From assembly GCA_030539055.1 (NCBI GenBank), contig JAUNSV010000011.1, forward strand, positions 1-33,190: a stretch of 33,190 bases of DNA. Reading direction: 5' to 3'. Position numbers and translations under genes: made by a program. This DNA is from Eubacteriales bacterium (GTDB lineage: Bacteria > Bacillota > Clostridia > Lachnospirales > Lachnospiraceae). This document shows, piece after piece, positions 1-8,809 of this stretch (its first letter is position 1; each line of letters starts with the position of its first letter). Under the pieces are notes generated by a model. It searched no databases. It was not told where the DNA came from and was given only the letters and a program-made list of their open reading frames with translations.

Positions 1-81
1 ACAAATTGTAAAATAAATGAAAATAAATTATATAATAAAATTATTACGCTCGTCTCGCTCTCTGTAAATCCATTTTGTAAT

Positions 82-108
82 AAAAAAATAGAGGCATAGC
101 CTATTATA
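82..108 (-). terminator. Possible terminator of the envelope operon
   Basis: Read on the minus strand, a short AGGC-TAT-GCCT stem-loop is followed by a run of seven T. It lies about 100 bases past the last gene of the operon. The stem is only 4 bp, so this is a weak call. The rest of 1-206 is AT-rich with no gene I can support. Confidence 0.3.
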
Positions 109-206
109 ATACTGTATATAGCCCAATATATAGATAAAATTAAATAATATTTTATATTTAATATTTTTATATTGTTTTTCATTTTGTCTTCTTTCTAATA
201 AATTTT

Positions 207-1328
207 TTAAGAAATAATTGTTTTCATACTGACAAGCTTCCAAGCATTCTTATCTTTTTCATAATAAAAATATAATCTTTCCTTAAATGTATCTCTAGTG
301 GTTTTTATATTTTCTTTATCATAATAATTTTTTTCAAAAAATACAGAAGCAGAAAATGCTTCATCATTATAAATTTCAAAATCATAAATTTTTTCATTTT
401 CTATTTTTGTATTTTTAAAAATATCTGAATTAATATATGTTATGTCTGGTCCTGTCGCCCATTTAAATGCTTTTTCATCTAATAAGGAATTTGTTTTAAT
501 ATATTTTGATATTTCGTAGTATCCATTCTTTTCTGTGTTTAAGTCTTTAATCATAAATCTACTCCATAGAATAGAAATATTTAATATGTTTGGATATTCT
601 TTTATTAATTCTTTAGCTTTACTCTCTTCTTCGATTGTTAGAATATTATTTTTTGCATTTATTTTAATTTCTGGCTCAAATAAAAAATTGTTCTCTTCAT
701 ATATAACTTTTTTTGGTATATTTGTATATTTTGATAATTCTACAATAGCTTCATCTTCCTCATTGAAATATGTAATTTCTTCTTTTATATCATTTTTATC
801 CACCAAGTTGCCATTAATGAATACATCATCATCTTTAAAACAATTTATACTCTTTTGAAAAAATCCATTATTTAAATTTAATTTTATATTTTGTAATTCG
901 TACTCTGTGAAATTTAAAAATAATAATACATTTTTCTTTTTTGATTTATTTAAATTTATTGTATAAAACTTTATGCCATTTGAATATATTTGAAATGAAG
1001 AAATATCTTCATTTGCATTTATTTCTTCATATGTTATATCTTGATTGCAAAAATTTAAAAAAGCTTCTTTAAATGTAGCTTCTTCTTTTTCGTACTTATT
1101 TATTTTAATATTATTTATATCAAAATATTTTGAGGAATTATCATTTTTTACATCTTCTTTTATTTCATTTATAATATTTGGTAGGAAATTTTCTATTTGA
1201 TATTTCTCATATTTTATTAAATTATTTCTTATATAAAAAAATAAAAAAATTATTAAAATAAAACATATTAATAAATATATTTTTATAAAAAATTTGTATT
1301 TTTTTGACAATACTCTTATTCTCTTCAT
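207..1328 (-). CDS. Single-pass membrane protein, glycosidase partner (paralog 2)
   Basis: A 373-residue protein I cannot assign to a named family. It has a basic N-terminus, one membrane segment at about residues 15-34, and a large Lys/Glu/Asn-rich domain predicted to lie outside the cell. It is a paralog of the protein at 2371-3531. Both have YEK.Q(V/I).NFL just after the membrane segment, FEIYN(D/E)EAFS near the end, and a closing block FYY.KD...W.LVSM. The ATG at 1328 is chosen because it overlaps the stop of the glycosidase gene as ATGA; an upstream in-frame start at 1367 lies inside that gene. There is no clear ribosome binding site, so translation is probably coupled. A role as accessory subunit of the glycosidase is inferred from the duplicated gene pair only. 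Confidence 0.75.
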   Translation of the reverse strand: MKRIRVLSKKYKFFIKIYLLICFILIIFLFFYIRNNLIKYEKYQIENFLPNIINEIKEDVKNDNSSKYFDINNIKINKYEKEEATFKEAFLNFCNQDITYEEINANEDISSFQIYSNGIKFYTINLNKSKKKNVLLFLNFTEYELQNIKLNLNNGFFQKSINCFKDDDVFINGNLVDKNDIKEEITYFNEEDEAIVELSKYTNIPKKVIYEENNFLFEPEIKINAKNNILTIEEESKAKELIKEYPNILNISILWSRFMIKDLNTEKNGYYEISKYIKTNSLLDEKAFKWATGPDITYINSDIFKNTKIENEKIYDFEIYNDEAFSASVFFEKNYYDKENIKTTRDTFKERLYFYYEKDKNAWKLVSMKTIIS

Positions 1329-2374
1329 TGCTGATTTTTTACTACAAATGCTGTTGGTATTCTCCAAGTAGAATTATAATAATAAAATGTGATTGAAGAC
1401 ATCTCGTAATGATCATCATAATACATACAAGAAGAACTTCCTCCATCTATATTAGCTGCATTGATAGCTTTATAATCTTTCATTACTTTTATTAAGTCTT
1501 TTATTGTAGCTCCTATATGACCAGATGAACCTCTCCCATCGGTTGTTAGTAATAGTATTGCTCCATCTGCTCTTTGACCTATAGCTGTGCGTGGGTTAGC
1601 ACCAGAACCTAAGCCATCAAATTCTCTTTCAATTCCATTGATAATTAATTTTACAAAATGATTGTTTTTATCATTTATTTCTTCTTGAAAACAAATTGCA
1701 TCTCTTATATTGTTTTCTTTTATTATATTTTCTATTTCTTCTTTTGAATTTATATTTTGTAAATCTATTATTTTTAATATATTATTGTTATCTAGTCCTA
1801 TTAAATGTAGTCCTTTTAAACCTTGTAAATTAATACTTTGAATAATGCCTTTTTGTACTACTACACCTAGCGGTATTCCACTCTTTCCAGAATTTGATAC
1901 ATATAAACCACCATTTACTCCAGCTATTGCTTCTTCTTTTTTAATTATATTTTCTAAAGTATCTCCATACTCTGAAAATGGATAAGTAGAGCCTACAAAT
2001 ACATTTTGTGGGTTTTTTATTATCATCATTTTGCCAAAAAAAGATGGTCCACTTACTTTTTCTATTATTATTTCTTCTTCTATATCACTTTTACTAGCTA
2101 TTAAATTTATTAAATTTGTATCTACATTTTGATCTAAGTCTTTTAATGTATTTTTATTTAATATTTCATTTATTTCATTTTTTGTTAAAAATATATTAGC
2201 TAAAAATTTTAATTGCCCAGTTTCTAATATTGTAGTAGCAAATAATTCTTTTGCACTAGGAGAAATATTAGAGCAAATTAGTTTTATAGACATAAATAAA
2301 ATTAATATAATAATAATTAAATTTATAATTATAAAAAGAAGTACTCTATATAAATATATTGTTAATTTTTTCAT
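1325..2374 (-). CDS. Membrane-anchored phosphodiester glycosidase (NAGPA domain), copy 2
   Basis: A 349-residue protein with one N-terminal membrane segment (about residues 8-33) and a NAGPA/DUF2233 domain, the fold of the uncovering enzyme that cleaves sugar-1-phosphodiesters. Family landmarks are visible: GVNGGLY, GANPRTAIGQRADG, TTDGRG and NAANIDGGSSSCMYYD near the C-terminus. The catalytic part is predicted to face outward and may trim or remodel a phosphate-linked envelope glycan; the substrate is unknown. It is very similar to the copy at 3543-4583, including the stretch SNISPSAKELF, so the two arose by duplication. The start overlaps the preceding partner gene as ATGA, and the end overlaps the next partner gene in the same way. 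Confidence 0.88.
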   Translation of the reverse strand: MKKLTIYLYRVLLFIIINLIIIILILFMSIKLICSNISPSAKELFATTILETGQLKFLANIFLTKNEINEILNKNTLKDLDQNVDTNLINLIASKSDIEEEIIIEKVSGPSFFGKMMIIKNPQNVFVGSTYPFSEYGDTLENIIKKEEAIAGVNGGLYVSNSGKSGIPLGVVVQKGIIQSINLQGLKGLHLIGLDNNNILKIIDLQNINSKEEIENIIKENNIRDAICFQEEINDKNNHFVKLIINGIEREFDGLGSGANPRTAIGQRADGAILLLTTDGRGSSGHIGATIKDLIKVMKDYKAINAANIDGGSSSCMYYDDHYEMSSITFYYYNSTWRIPTAFVVKNQQ

Positions 2375-3531
2375 TCACTATCTACTATCGCTTGCATACT
2401 CACAAGCCTCCAGCTTTGCAAATCTTTAAAATAATAAAAGTACATTCTCTCGTGGAAAATATCTACTTTTGTACTCCACTCAGTATTAATATGTATTGGT
2501 TTTTCAAAATAAATTTCACACGAAAATGCTTCTTCATTATAAATTTCAAAATTTGATACTTTTTCATTTATAAAAGGAGGGTCTTCTAGTTTATGTGGAC
2601 CTATGAAAGTAATGTCCATACCAGATGCCCAATTTCTTGCAAAAGTTAAAATGTCAGAGTCTGGTGCAAGATATCTTTGTATTGTACCATATCCATTAGT
2701 ATACCCTTGCAAATCTTTAGTCAAATATAAACTCCACTTATGTGCTATATCAAGTGGATTAGCAGTTGGAGATATTTTTTGTATAGCATTTTCGTATTCT
2801 TCTATATATTCAATATTTAATTCTGTATTTATTTTGTGCTCTTCTATTGTTTTCTTATATTCTTTATTATTTTCATCTAAAATTTTGATATCTGGTTTTA
2901 ATAATAAGTTATTAATTTCGTATTTTATTTGATATGGAATAGTAGTAAATTTATTTAATTGCAATTTTGCATCTTCAAAATCGATAATCTCTGCTGCACT
3001 TTCTTTCAATATTTTTGTGTCGTTTATATATACATTAGCATCATTTGGTGCAAAAATATCATAATAATATAAACCTTTGGTAGTTTTTAACTCAAGTTTT
3101 TCTACTTCCCAATTTGAAAAAGTCATAATTCCAAGTTTAGTTTGTATATTTGTGCCATCTAAATATATTAATAAAAAATTTTCATCATCTGCTTTTAGGG
3201 CATATATTGGTTTCTCATTGTTTTTTTCATCATATATTTCATAAGTAATATCTTTTTCTTTCATATATTCTACTATTACATCTCTTATATCAAAATCTTT
3301 ATTTTCATAAGTTGATATTTTTTCTTTTGATACATCTATATCATAATTTTTGTTTTGTATGTTTTCTATTACTTTAATCAAAAAATTTTGTACTTGTGAT
3401 TTTTCGTACATTTCTAGGCTTTGTTTTACATAATTTAAAGATAATAAAATAAATATAATAAAAATACCAATGTAAACGAACATAAATATTGAAAATTTAT
3501 TAAATATTTTATTTTTTGTTTCTTTTGTCAT
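2371..3531 (-). CDS. Single-pass membrane protein, glycosidase partner (paralog 1)
   Basis: A 386-residue protein of no recognised family. A membrane segment at about residues 12-30 is followed by an extracellular-type domain with FEIYNEEAFS and a closing FYYFKDLQSWRLVSM block shared with the protein at 207-1328. I place the start at 3531 because AAAGGT sits at good distance upstream; a longer frame from 3576 would overlap the glycosidase gene and has no binding site. It follows glycosidase copy 1 and its stop overlaps the start of copy 2 as ATGA. The strict alternation glycosidase-partner-glycosidase-partner suggests the two products work together. That is inference. Confidence 0.78.
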   Translation of the reverse strand: MTKETKNKIFNKFSIFMFVYIGIFIIFILLSLNYVKQSLEMYEKSQVQNFLIKVIENIQNKNYDIDVSKEKISTYENKDFDIRDVIVEYMKEKDITYEIYDEKNNEKPIYALKADDENFLLIYLDGTNIQTKLGIMTFSNWEVEKLELKTTKGLYYYDIFAPNDANVYINDTKILKESAAEIIDFEDAKLQLNKFTTIPYQIKYEINNLLLKPDIKILDENNKEYKKTIEEHKINTELNIEYIEEYENAIQKISPTANPLDIAHKWSLYLTKDLQGYTNGYGTIQRYLAPDSDILTFARNWASGMDITFIGPHKLEDPPFINEKVSNFEIYNEEAFSCEIYFEKPIHINTEWSTKVDIFHERMYFYYFKDLQSWRLVSMQAIVDSE

Positions 3532-3542
3532 TTTTTTACCTT

Positions 3543-4583
3543 TTATTTTACAGTAATAGCAGCTGGCAATTTCCAAGATGAATTAGAATTGTATAATGTA
3601 ACACTTGTCATTTCATATGTACCATCGACAAACATTGACGAAGAACTTCCTCCATCTATATTGGCTGCATTTACAGCTCCATACTCTTTCATTATTTTAA
3701 TTAAGTCTTTTATAGTAGCACCTAAGTGTCCATCTCTGCCTCTGCCATCTGTTACTAATAGTAAGACTGTGCCATCGGCTCTTTGACCTATAGCTGTGCG
3801 TGGATTAGCACCTGAACCTAAACCATCAAACTCTCTTTCCTCTCCATTTATTATTAATTTTACGAAGTGATTATTGATATCTGATCTTTCTTCTTGGAAT
3901 ACAACTGCATCTCTTATTTTTTCTTCTTCTACTAATTTTATAACATCATTTTTATTATATCCCTCAATATTAATTATTCTCAAAACATCATTTTCATCAA
4001 ATCCAATAAGATGAATACCTACAACACCTAATGGTTCATTGTATTGAATTTGACCATTGGATACTACAACACCTAGTGGATGGCCTCCAGTATTCATATG
4101 CGAAAAATATAATCCACCATTGATAGCACAAGAAGCACTAGCTTCAATACAAATTTCTGATAGTTCTTTTCCATACTCTTGCCAAGGGTAGGTGGTTGAT
4201 ACTTGTACTCTTGATGGATCATCGACAATTAGCATTTTTGCCATAAAAGTTGTACCAGATATTTTTTCTATTCTATAACCTTTATCATTATTTTTTTCTT
4301 TTTTTGCATGAGCATCAATCATTGATTGATCCATTTCTATATTCATTTCGGAAATTGTATTTTTGTTTACAATAGCAAGTATTTCTTCTTTAGATAAAAA
4401 CCACGAAGCAAGAAATTTTACTTGCCCTGTTTCTAATATAGTGGTGGTAAATAATTCTTTAGCACTTGGAGAAATGTTAGAACAAATTAATTTTAAAGAC
4501 AAAAAAAGCAAGATAAATAATAATATCAATGTTGTAATAATAAATATTAATACTCTTCTTACTATCATTAAAAAAACTTTCAT
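3543..4583 (-). CDS. Membrane-anchored phosphodiester glycosidase (NAGPA domain), copy 1
   Basis: A 346-residue paralog of the protein at 1325-2374. It has an N-terminal membrane segment at about residues 9-32, a variable linker, and a NAGPA domain containing AINGGLYFSH, GANPRTAIGQRADG, VTDGRGRDGHLGATIKDL and NAANIDGGSSSSMF. The family hydrolyses phosphodiester-linked sugars, and the location predicts activity on cell-surface glycans. It lies 29 bases after galE in the same direction, with GGAAA before the ATG. The pairing with galE supports a role in sugar-containing envelope polymers, but the substrate cannot be read from the sequence. Confidence 0.88.
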   Translation of the reverse strand: MKVFLMIVRRVLIFIITTLILLFILLFLSLKLICSNISPSAKELFTTTILETGQVKFLASWFLSKEEILAIVNKNTISEMNIEMDQSMIDAHAKKEKNNDKGYRIEKISGTTFMAKMLIVDDPSRVQVSTTYPWQEYGKELSEICIEASASCAINGGLYFSHMNTGGHPLGVVVSNGQIQYNEPLGVVGIHLIGFDENDVLRIINIEGYNKNDVIKLVEEEKIRDAVVFQEERSDINNHFVKLIINGEEREFDGLGSGANPRTAIGQRADGTVLLLVTDGRGRDGHLGATIKDLIKIMKEYGAVNAANIDGGSSSSMFVDGTYEMTSVTLYNSNSSWKLPAAITVK

Positions 4584-4612
4584 GTATTCTTTAATTTCCT
4601 TATATTCTTATT

Positions 4613-5731
4613 TTATTCAAATACCATTTTTATTTTACTTTCTTCTTTATTATAACCATTTGGATTTTTATTTTGAAAATTGAAGCTATCCTTACACATA
4701 TCATCTATAGTGTATATTGCTTCAAAATCTAATTCCTTTTTAGCTTTACTCGGATCACATAGTAGAATATCTACATCTCCTTTTCTTCTATCCACTATTT
4801 CATAATTAATTTTTTTATTAGCTGCTTTTTCATATGCTTTAATAACATCTAATACCGAATAACCTTTTCCTGTTCCTATATTATATATTTTTATTTTTGC
4901 TTCTTCATTAAAACAATTTAGCGCTTTCACATGAGCTATTGCTAAATCTACTACATGAATATAATCTCTTACACCTGTCCCATCTTTTGTATTATAATCA
5001 TTGCCATACACAAGTACTTTTTCTCTTTTACCTATAGCTACTTGTGCTATGTAAGGCATTAAATTATTTGGTATACCTTTTGGGTCCTCTCCTATTAGCC
5101 CCGTTTTGTGTGCACCAACTGGATTAAAATATCTTAGTAATACTATGTTCCATTTTTTATCACTTTCATACATATCTATCAAAATATCTTCTATCATTCC
5201 TTTTGTTTTTCCGTAAGGGCTTGTTATTTCACCTCTAGAAGCTTCTTCTGTAATTGGAATAAACTCTGGCTTACCATATACAGTTGCACTCGATGAAAAA
5301 ATTATATTAAAACAATTATGTTTACGCATTGCTTCTAATAAATTCATAAGTGATATCAAATTGTTGTAATAATACTCAAGTGGTTTTTGAACTGATTCAC
5401 CCACTGCTTTGTATCCTGCAAACATTATTACTGAATCTATTTTTTCTCTGTCAAAAATATTAAATAAAAAATCTTTATCTAAAAGGTCTGCTTCATAAAA
5501 AATTAAATTATTGTTTTCGCAAGTAGAACATTTACTATTTGTTTCATTTACACAATATATTTTCTTTTTTATACAATAAGATTTATTTGTAATTTGAGAT
5601 ACTCTCTTAATTGCTTCTATAGATGAATTAAAAAGATTATCGACACATACTACTTTATGGTTTGCATTCAACAATTCTACTATAGTGTGTGAACCTATAT
5701 AACCTGCCCCACCTGCCACTAATATTGTCAA
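4613..5731 (-). CDS. galE: UDP-glucose 4-epimerase with a cysteine-rich insertion
   Basis: A 372-residue extended SDR enzyme interconverting UDP-glucose and UDP-galactose. The NAD-binding GGAGYIGSHT motif is at residues 7-16, the catalytic SSSATVYG segment at 146-153 (Ser148) and the YGKTK motif at 173-177 (Tyr173, Lys177). It is longer than the usual ~335 residues. Much of the excess lies at about residues 50-75, where C53, C60, C68 and C71 interrupt the region between the first helix and the D..D segment; the rest is a C-terminal tail. The start is a TTG at 5731, supported by GGAGGT seven bases upstream. It supplies precursors for glycans and sits between the 3D-domain gene (18-base gap) and the glycosidase genes. 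Confidence 0.93.
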   Translation of the reverse strand: MTILVAGGAGYIGSHTIVELLNANHKVVCVDNLFNSSIEAIKRVSQITNKSYCIKKKIYCVNETNSKCSTCENNNLIFYEADLLDKDFLFNIFDREKIDSVIMFAGYKAVGESVQKPLEYYYNNLISLMNLLEAMRKHNCFNIIFSSSATVYGKPEFIPITEEASRGEITSPYGKTKGMIEDILIDMYESDKKWNIVLLRYFNPVGAHKTGLIGEDPKGIPNNLMPYIAQVAIGKREKVLVYGNDYNTKDGTGVRDYIHVVDLAIAHVKALNCFNEEAKIKIYNIGTGKGYSVLDVIKAYEKAANKKINYEIVDRRKGDVDILLCDPSKAKKELDFEAIYTIDDMCKDSFNFQNKNPNGYNKEESKIKMVFE

Positions 5732-5749
5732 GATTTTACCTCCGTAATT

Positions 5750-6487
5750 TCACTCTACCAATTTTGCCAAATATACATTTGCATATTGATATCCTTTATT
5801 TGTAACTTGTCTTGCTTCTTCGTGAGTAGCACAAAATACATCTAGATGATTTCCTTTTACTCCGCCACCTATATCTTCTGCTTTATGAAGACCATCATAA
5901 AGATGTACAGTATCTCCACTTGCTCCCTCCATTATAATATATGTGCCCATAGGAATAACTGTTTTGTCGGTAGCTACAGTATGATTTACTCTTGTAGTAG
6001 CTCCAGAGTAAGTTGTGGTAGAATATCTGCCATTGCATTTTGCACAAGGGCAATATCCAGTGAGTTTGAAAGAACCAATTAGTTCTCCTTTTTCAAATTT
6101 TTTAGTTGTATTTTTATCATTGTCATAAAAATATCCATCTTCTTTTTGTAAGTTATTTCTACTACCAAAACCTATTTTTTGTAAGTCTTCTGGCTTTACT
6201 CCACTTATTCCATTTACATCAAGTAGAGCATTTTGAATCATTAATTGCAATGCGTTGTTGTAATTTTCCATATCTTTTTCACTTGGTAGTGGAATGGAAG
6301 TGCTTTGTGCTCCCCATTCAAGTTCGCCTTGATTGTTTTTTTCTTCTTCAATAACAATTGTTTGCGGAATATATGTTCTATTATCTATTACATTTGATGC
6401 CATATTATTAGAAATATTAACTACAAAAATAAGTATAATAAAAAGTATATATTTAATTTTATTATACTTAAATTTTATTTTTTTCAT
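5750..6487 (-). CDS. Secreted 3D-domain protein
   Basis: A 245-residue exported protein with an N-terminal hydrophobic segment (about residues 10-28) and a C-terminal 3D domain (about 138-245). The three aspartates that name the domain are visible: D174 in VATDKTVIPMG, D205 in AEDIGGG and D216 in HLDVF. The domain also has GYCPCAKCNG with three cysteines (C146, C148, C151). 3D domains form a double-psi barrel related to MltA and resuscitation-type lytic transglycosylases, so a role in peptidoglycan cleavage is likely. The ATG at 6487 shares one base with the stop of the HIT gene (TGATG); a TTG three bases earlier is possible. Confidence 0.87.
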   Translation of the reverse strand: MKKIKFKYNKIKYILFIILIFVVNISNNMASNVIDNRTYIPQTIVIEEEKNNQGELEWGAQSTSIPLPSEKDMENYNNALQLMIQNALLDVNGISGVKPEDLQKIGFGSRNNLQKEDGYFYDNDKNTTKKFEKGELIGSFKLTGYCPCAKCNGRYSTTTYSGATTRVNHTVATDKTVIPMGTYIIMEGASGDTVHLYDGLHKAEDIGGGVKGNHLDVFCATHEEARQVTNKGYQYANVYLAKLVE

Positions 6488-6897
6488 CAATTTAACTCAT
6501 TTTTTATTTTTAATGCGTAATCGTTATTTACACTTTCATCTTTTTCATGTGGAGTCCATAATCCTAATTCTGTTTTTCCATATCTAGGTATTATATGCAA
6601 ATGAAAGTGATTAACTGTTTGCCCTGAAAGTTCTCCATTATTTTGAATAATATTAAAATCATTAAAACTATAAACTTTTTTAAGTGCTTTCACTATTTTT
6701 TTTGACAAAATTAATACTTTTTTTAATAATTCATCATCCATATCAATTAAGTTTTCCATATGCTTTTTTGGTACTATAAGCACATGACCTTTGGTTGCTG
6801 GCGCTATATCCAAAAATGAAATAAAATCTTCATCCTCATATATTTTATATGATGGAATATTGCCATTTATTATATTACAAAATACACATTCATTCAT
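6487..6897 (-). CDS. HIT-family nucleotide hydrolase/transferase (HINT-like)
   Basis: A 136-residue histidine-triad protein. The N-terminus has CVFC (C4, C7), one half of the zinc site seen in many bacterial HINT proteins, then GHVLIVPKKH at 38-46 and the triad HFHLHIIPR with H97, H99 and H101 (H99 the expected nucleophile). Members hydrolyse nucleoside phosphoramidates or similar nucleotides in the cytoplasm. The start at 6897 has GGAG about nine bases upstream; an upstream in-frame start at 6951 would place hydrophobic residues before the conserved N-terminus and overlaps the promoter. It is the first gene of the operon that runs to position 207. Confidence 0.92.
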   Translation of the reverse strand: MNECVFCNIINGNIPSYKIYEDEDFISFLDIAPATKGHVLIVPKKHMENLIDMDDELLKKVLILSKKIVKALKKVYSFNDFNIIQNNGELSGQTVNHFHLHIIPRYGKTELGLWTPHEKDESVNNDYALKIKNELN

Positions 6898-6922
6898 ATT
6901 TTTTTCTCCTAAAAGTATATAA

Positions 6923-6951
6923 AGTATAACATAATTTATGCTATTTATCAA
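6923..6951 (-). promoter_or_regulatory. Promoter of the HIT-3D-galE-glycosidase operon
   Basis: On the minus strand TTGATA (6946-6951) is followed after exactly 17 bases by TATACT (6923-6928), with a TG one base before it (extended -10). Transcription should begin near 6916, giving a short leader with a GGAG site before the ATG at 6897. Confidence 0.7.
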
Positions 6952-6970
6952 TTTGATTTGACAAAATAAA

Positions 6971-7011
6971 ATCCGTTCAATTTCTCTTGTTATTAGAGAA
7001 TTTGAACGGAT
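6971..7011 (-). terminator. Strong hairpin, probable terminator of the 7098-7637 gene
   Basis: Two 16-base arms (6971-6986 and 6996-7011) pair with a single mismatch around a 9-base loop. On the minus strand the hairpin is followed by TTTATTTT. It lies downstream of the secreted-protein gene and just upstream of the next operon's promoter, as expected of a terminator separating the two units. Confidence 0.6.
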
Positions 7012-7097
7012 AAAGGGGAGAATCTACTTAGTTAAAAGTTACTTAATTTTTTTATTATTATTTTATAAAATTGTTTATATGTTTTTTATTTGATTAA

Positions 7098-7637
7098 TTA
7101 TTTTTCAATTTCAATTTTTGTAGAGGTAATACTTGATACTCTACACATTTCAAAACTGTCAAATCCATTATTAAATCTTCCAATGTTAGATGGTGTTGCT
7201 TCTCTTCTTGGTGGGGGTGGATTTTTTGTGAAATCATTTTGTTCTCTACTTGCTCCATTATCATTTCCTCCGTTTGCCTTGTTTTCATTTTGTTTAGGCA
7301 TATTATCATTATTTTTTGGTCCTTGATTATTTGACATTAAGAATATCTTACTTGCATCTCCATTTGTATCTAGTACTATTCTAACCATGTCGCCTACTTT
7401 TATGTCGGATATTGTTATGCTTGTTGTTTTGATTTCTTGATCTTTTGAAAGAGTATTATTCTCATCAAATGTTTCTTTTTCAAAAGTAGTTTGAGTATTT
7501 ATTTTGTATTCATTTTTTTGCAATTTTCTTTCTTCTTTTGTTTCATTAGTTGCAGCAAAGTTTTCAAAATTTGATACTAAGCATATTGCAAAAATAAGTG
7601 CAGTTAATCCTATAATGTAATTTTTTGTTTTTTTCAT
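7098..7637 (-). CDS. Small secreted protein of unknown function
   Basis: A 179-residue protein with a signal peptide (MKKTKNYIIG followed by a hydrophobic stretch, likely cleavage near residue 30 at NFAAT). After a charged linker comes a short beta-rich segment, ITISDIKVGDMVRIVLD then NGDASKIFLM, reminiscent of DUF5666-like modules in which a property such as a metal or redox setting is read; this resemblance is weak. The next 50 residues are low-complexity Asn/Gln/Lys with a PPPPRR stretch, and the end (MCRVSSITSTKIEIEK) looks like another beta strand pair. The start at 7637 has GGAGG ten bases upstream. It stands alone between trxB and the HIT operon. Confidence 0.7.
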   Translation of the reverse strand: MKKTKNYIIGLTALIFAICLVSNFENFAATNETKEERKLQKNEYKINTQTTFEKETFDENNTLSKDQEIKTTSITISDIKVGDMVRIVLDTNGDASKIFLMSNNQGPKNNDNMPKQNENKANGGNDNGASREQNDFTKNPPPPRREATPSNIGRFNNGFDSFEMCRVSSITSTKIEIEK

Positions 7638-7773
7638 TAATAAACTTTCCTCCTTTATTACCAAAATATTATACTTTTATAATATGAATTTTTATATTAC
7701 AATTTGTGATTTTTTGGAGAATAATTTATTAATTTTTCTATTAAATTATACAAGATATTGTTTTTTATTTAAA

Positions 7774-8694
7774 TTATTTTGATTTTAACAAATACTTTTC
7801 TACAGAGCTAATAGCATTTGCTCCATCGCTTGCTGCTGTTATTAATTGTCTTAAAGGTTTTTTTCGTACATCGCCTGCTGCAAAAATTCCATCAATTGAT
7901 GTAATACAATCTTCATTAGCTATTATATATCCATTTTCTGTATCAACTTTTTCTATAATTAATTCACTTCGTGCTTTTGTGCCTATAGCACAAAAAATTC
8001 CTTGCAAAAATATTTCTTTATTCTCATTTGTTTTTTTATTTTTTATTATTACACTCTGAAGATTCTCTTTACCTTTTATCTCTTCTACAATAGAGTCCCA
8101 TATTACTTCTACATTTTCTTTTGAAAACAACTCTTCTTGCAAAATTTTGGTAGCTCTTAGCTCATCTCTTCTATGTACTAGATACACTTTTTTGCACATT
8201 CTAGATAAAAATATTGCATCTTCAACAGCTACATCACCACCTCCTACAACCATTGTTGTTTGTTCTTTAAAAAATGCTCCATCACAAGTAGCACAATACG
8301 ATACTCCTTTTCCTTTGAATTCATTCTCGCCTTTTACGCCAAGTGAAAGTGGTATAGCTCCTGTCGCAAAAATGATGGTTTTTGTTTGATACTCTTCGTT
8401 TTTTGTTTTTACTATTTTAATTTTATTTGATACATCTACTTCTATTACTTTTTTTGAAATAATTTCTAAGCCCATTCTTAATGCGTGATCTCTAAATTTT
8501 TGTGAGAGTGTGTATCCATCTATTTTTTCTATACCCAAATAATTATCCACTTCATAAGTATTCACAATTTGACCACCTTGGAGAGTTATTTCCTCAAACA
8601 GAAGTGTATCTAAACAAGCTCTCTTTGCATAAACTGCTGCACTGAAACCTGCAGGTCCAGAGCCTATAATAATGCAATCGTGTATTTTGTTCAT
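7774..8694 (-). CDS. trxB: Thioredoxin reductase
   Basis: A 306-residue flavoprotein of standard length that reduces thioredoxin with NADPH in the cytoplasm. The FAD motif GSGPAG is at 11-16, the redox-active CATC at 134-137, the second nucleotide-binding motif GGGDVAVEDA and the NADPH-phosphate contact HRRDELRA follow, and the C-terminal FAD segment FAAGDVRKKPLRQL is present. AAAGGAG lies six bases before the ATG. No thioredoxin gene is next to it. It marks the left edge of the accessory island. Confidence 0.95.
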   Translation of the reverse strand: MNKIHDCIIIGSGPAGFSAAVYAKRACLDTLLFEEITLQGGQIVNTYEVDNYLGIEKIDGYTLSQKFRDHALRMGLEIISKKVIEVDVSNKIKIVKTKNEEYQTKTIIFATGAIPLSLGVKGENEFKGKGVSYCATCDGAFFKEQTTMVVGGGDVAVEDAIFLSRMCKKVYLVHRRDELRATKILQEELFSKENVEVIWDSIVEEIKGKENLQSVIIKNKKTNENKEIFLQGIFCAIGTKARSELIIEKVDTENGYIIANEDCITSIDGIFAAGDVRKKPLRQLITAASDGANAISSVEKYLLKSK

Positions 8695-8780
8695 GGTGTG
8701 CTCCTTTTGTTTTTTATTTTATTAATTTGTATATTGAAAAATTATTCATTCAAAAGGTTTTAAACTTTCTTTGTTCAATA

Positions 8781-8808
8781 CTGTTGTGGTATACTAATTT
8801 TGTAACAC
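8781..8808 (+). repeat. 28-bp repeat, copy A (contains an extended -10 box)
   Basis: This 28-base sequence matches 26 of 28 bases in the reverse complement of 11988-12015. It contains GTGGTATACTA, in which TG-G-TATACT (8787-8795) reads as an extended -10 box, and ends TTTTGTAACAC. Similarity stops at both ends of the 28 bases. It could be a shared promoter/operator or a recombination site. Confidence 0.6.
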
Positions 8809-8809
8809 C

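Noticed and set aside
28-243. 71-codon minus-strand frame at the end of the envelope operon
   Set aside because: It begins inside the membrane-partner gene in another frame, has no binding site, crosses a probable terminator and has random-looking composition.
6971-7011. Long hairpin as the end of a mobile element
   Set aside because: Position after a gene, a following T-rich stretch and lack of a second copy fit a terminator better.
7094-7309. 71-codon minus-strand frame
   Set aside because: It is a shifted frame of the Asn/Gln-rich part of the secreted protein gene, with no start signal of its own.
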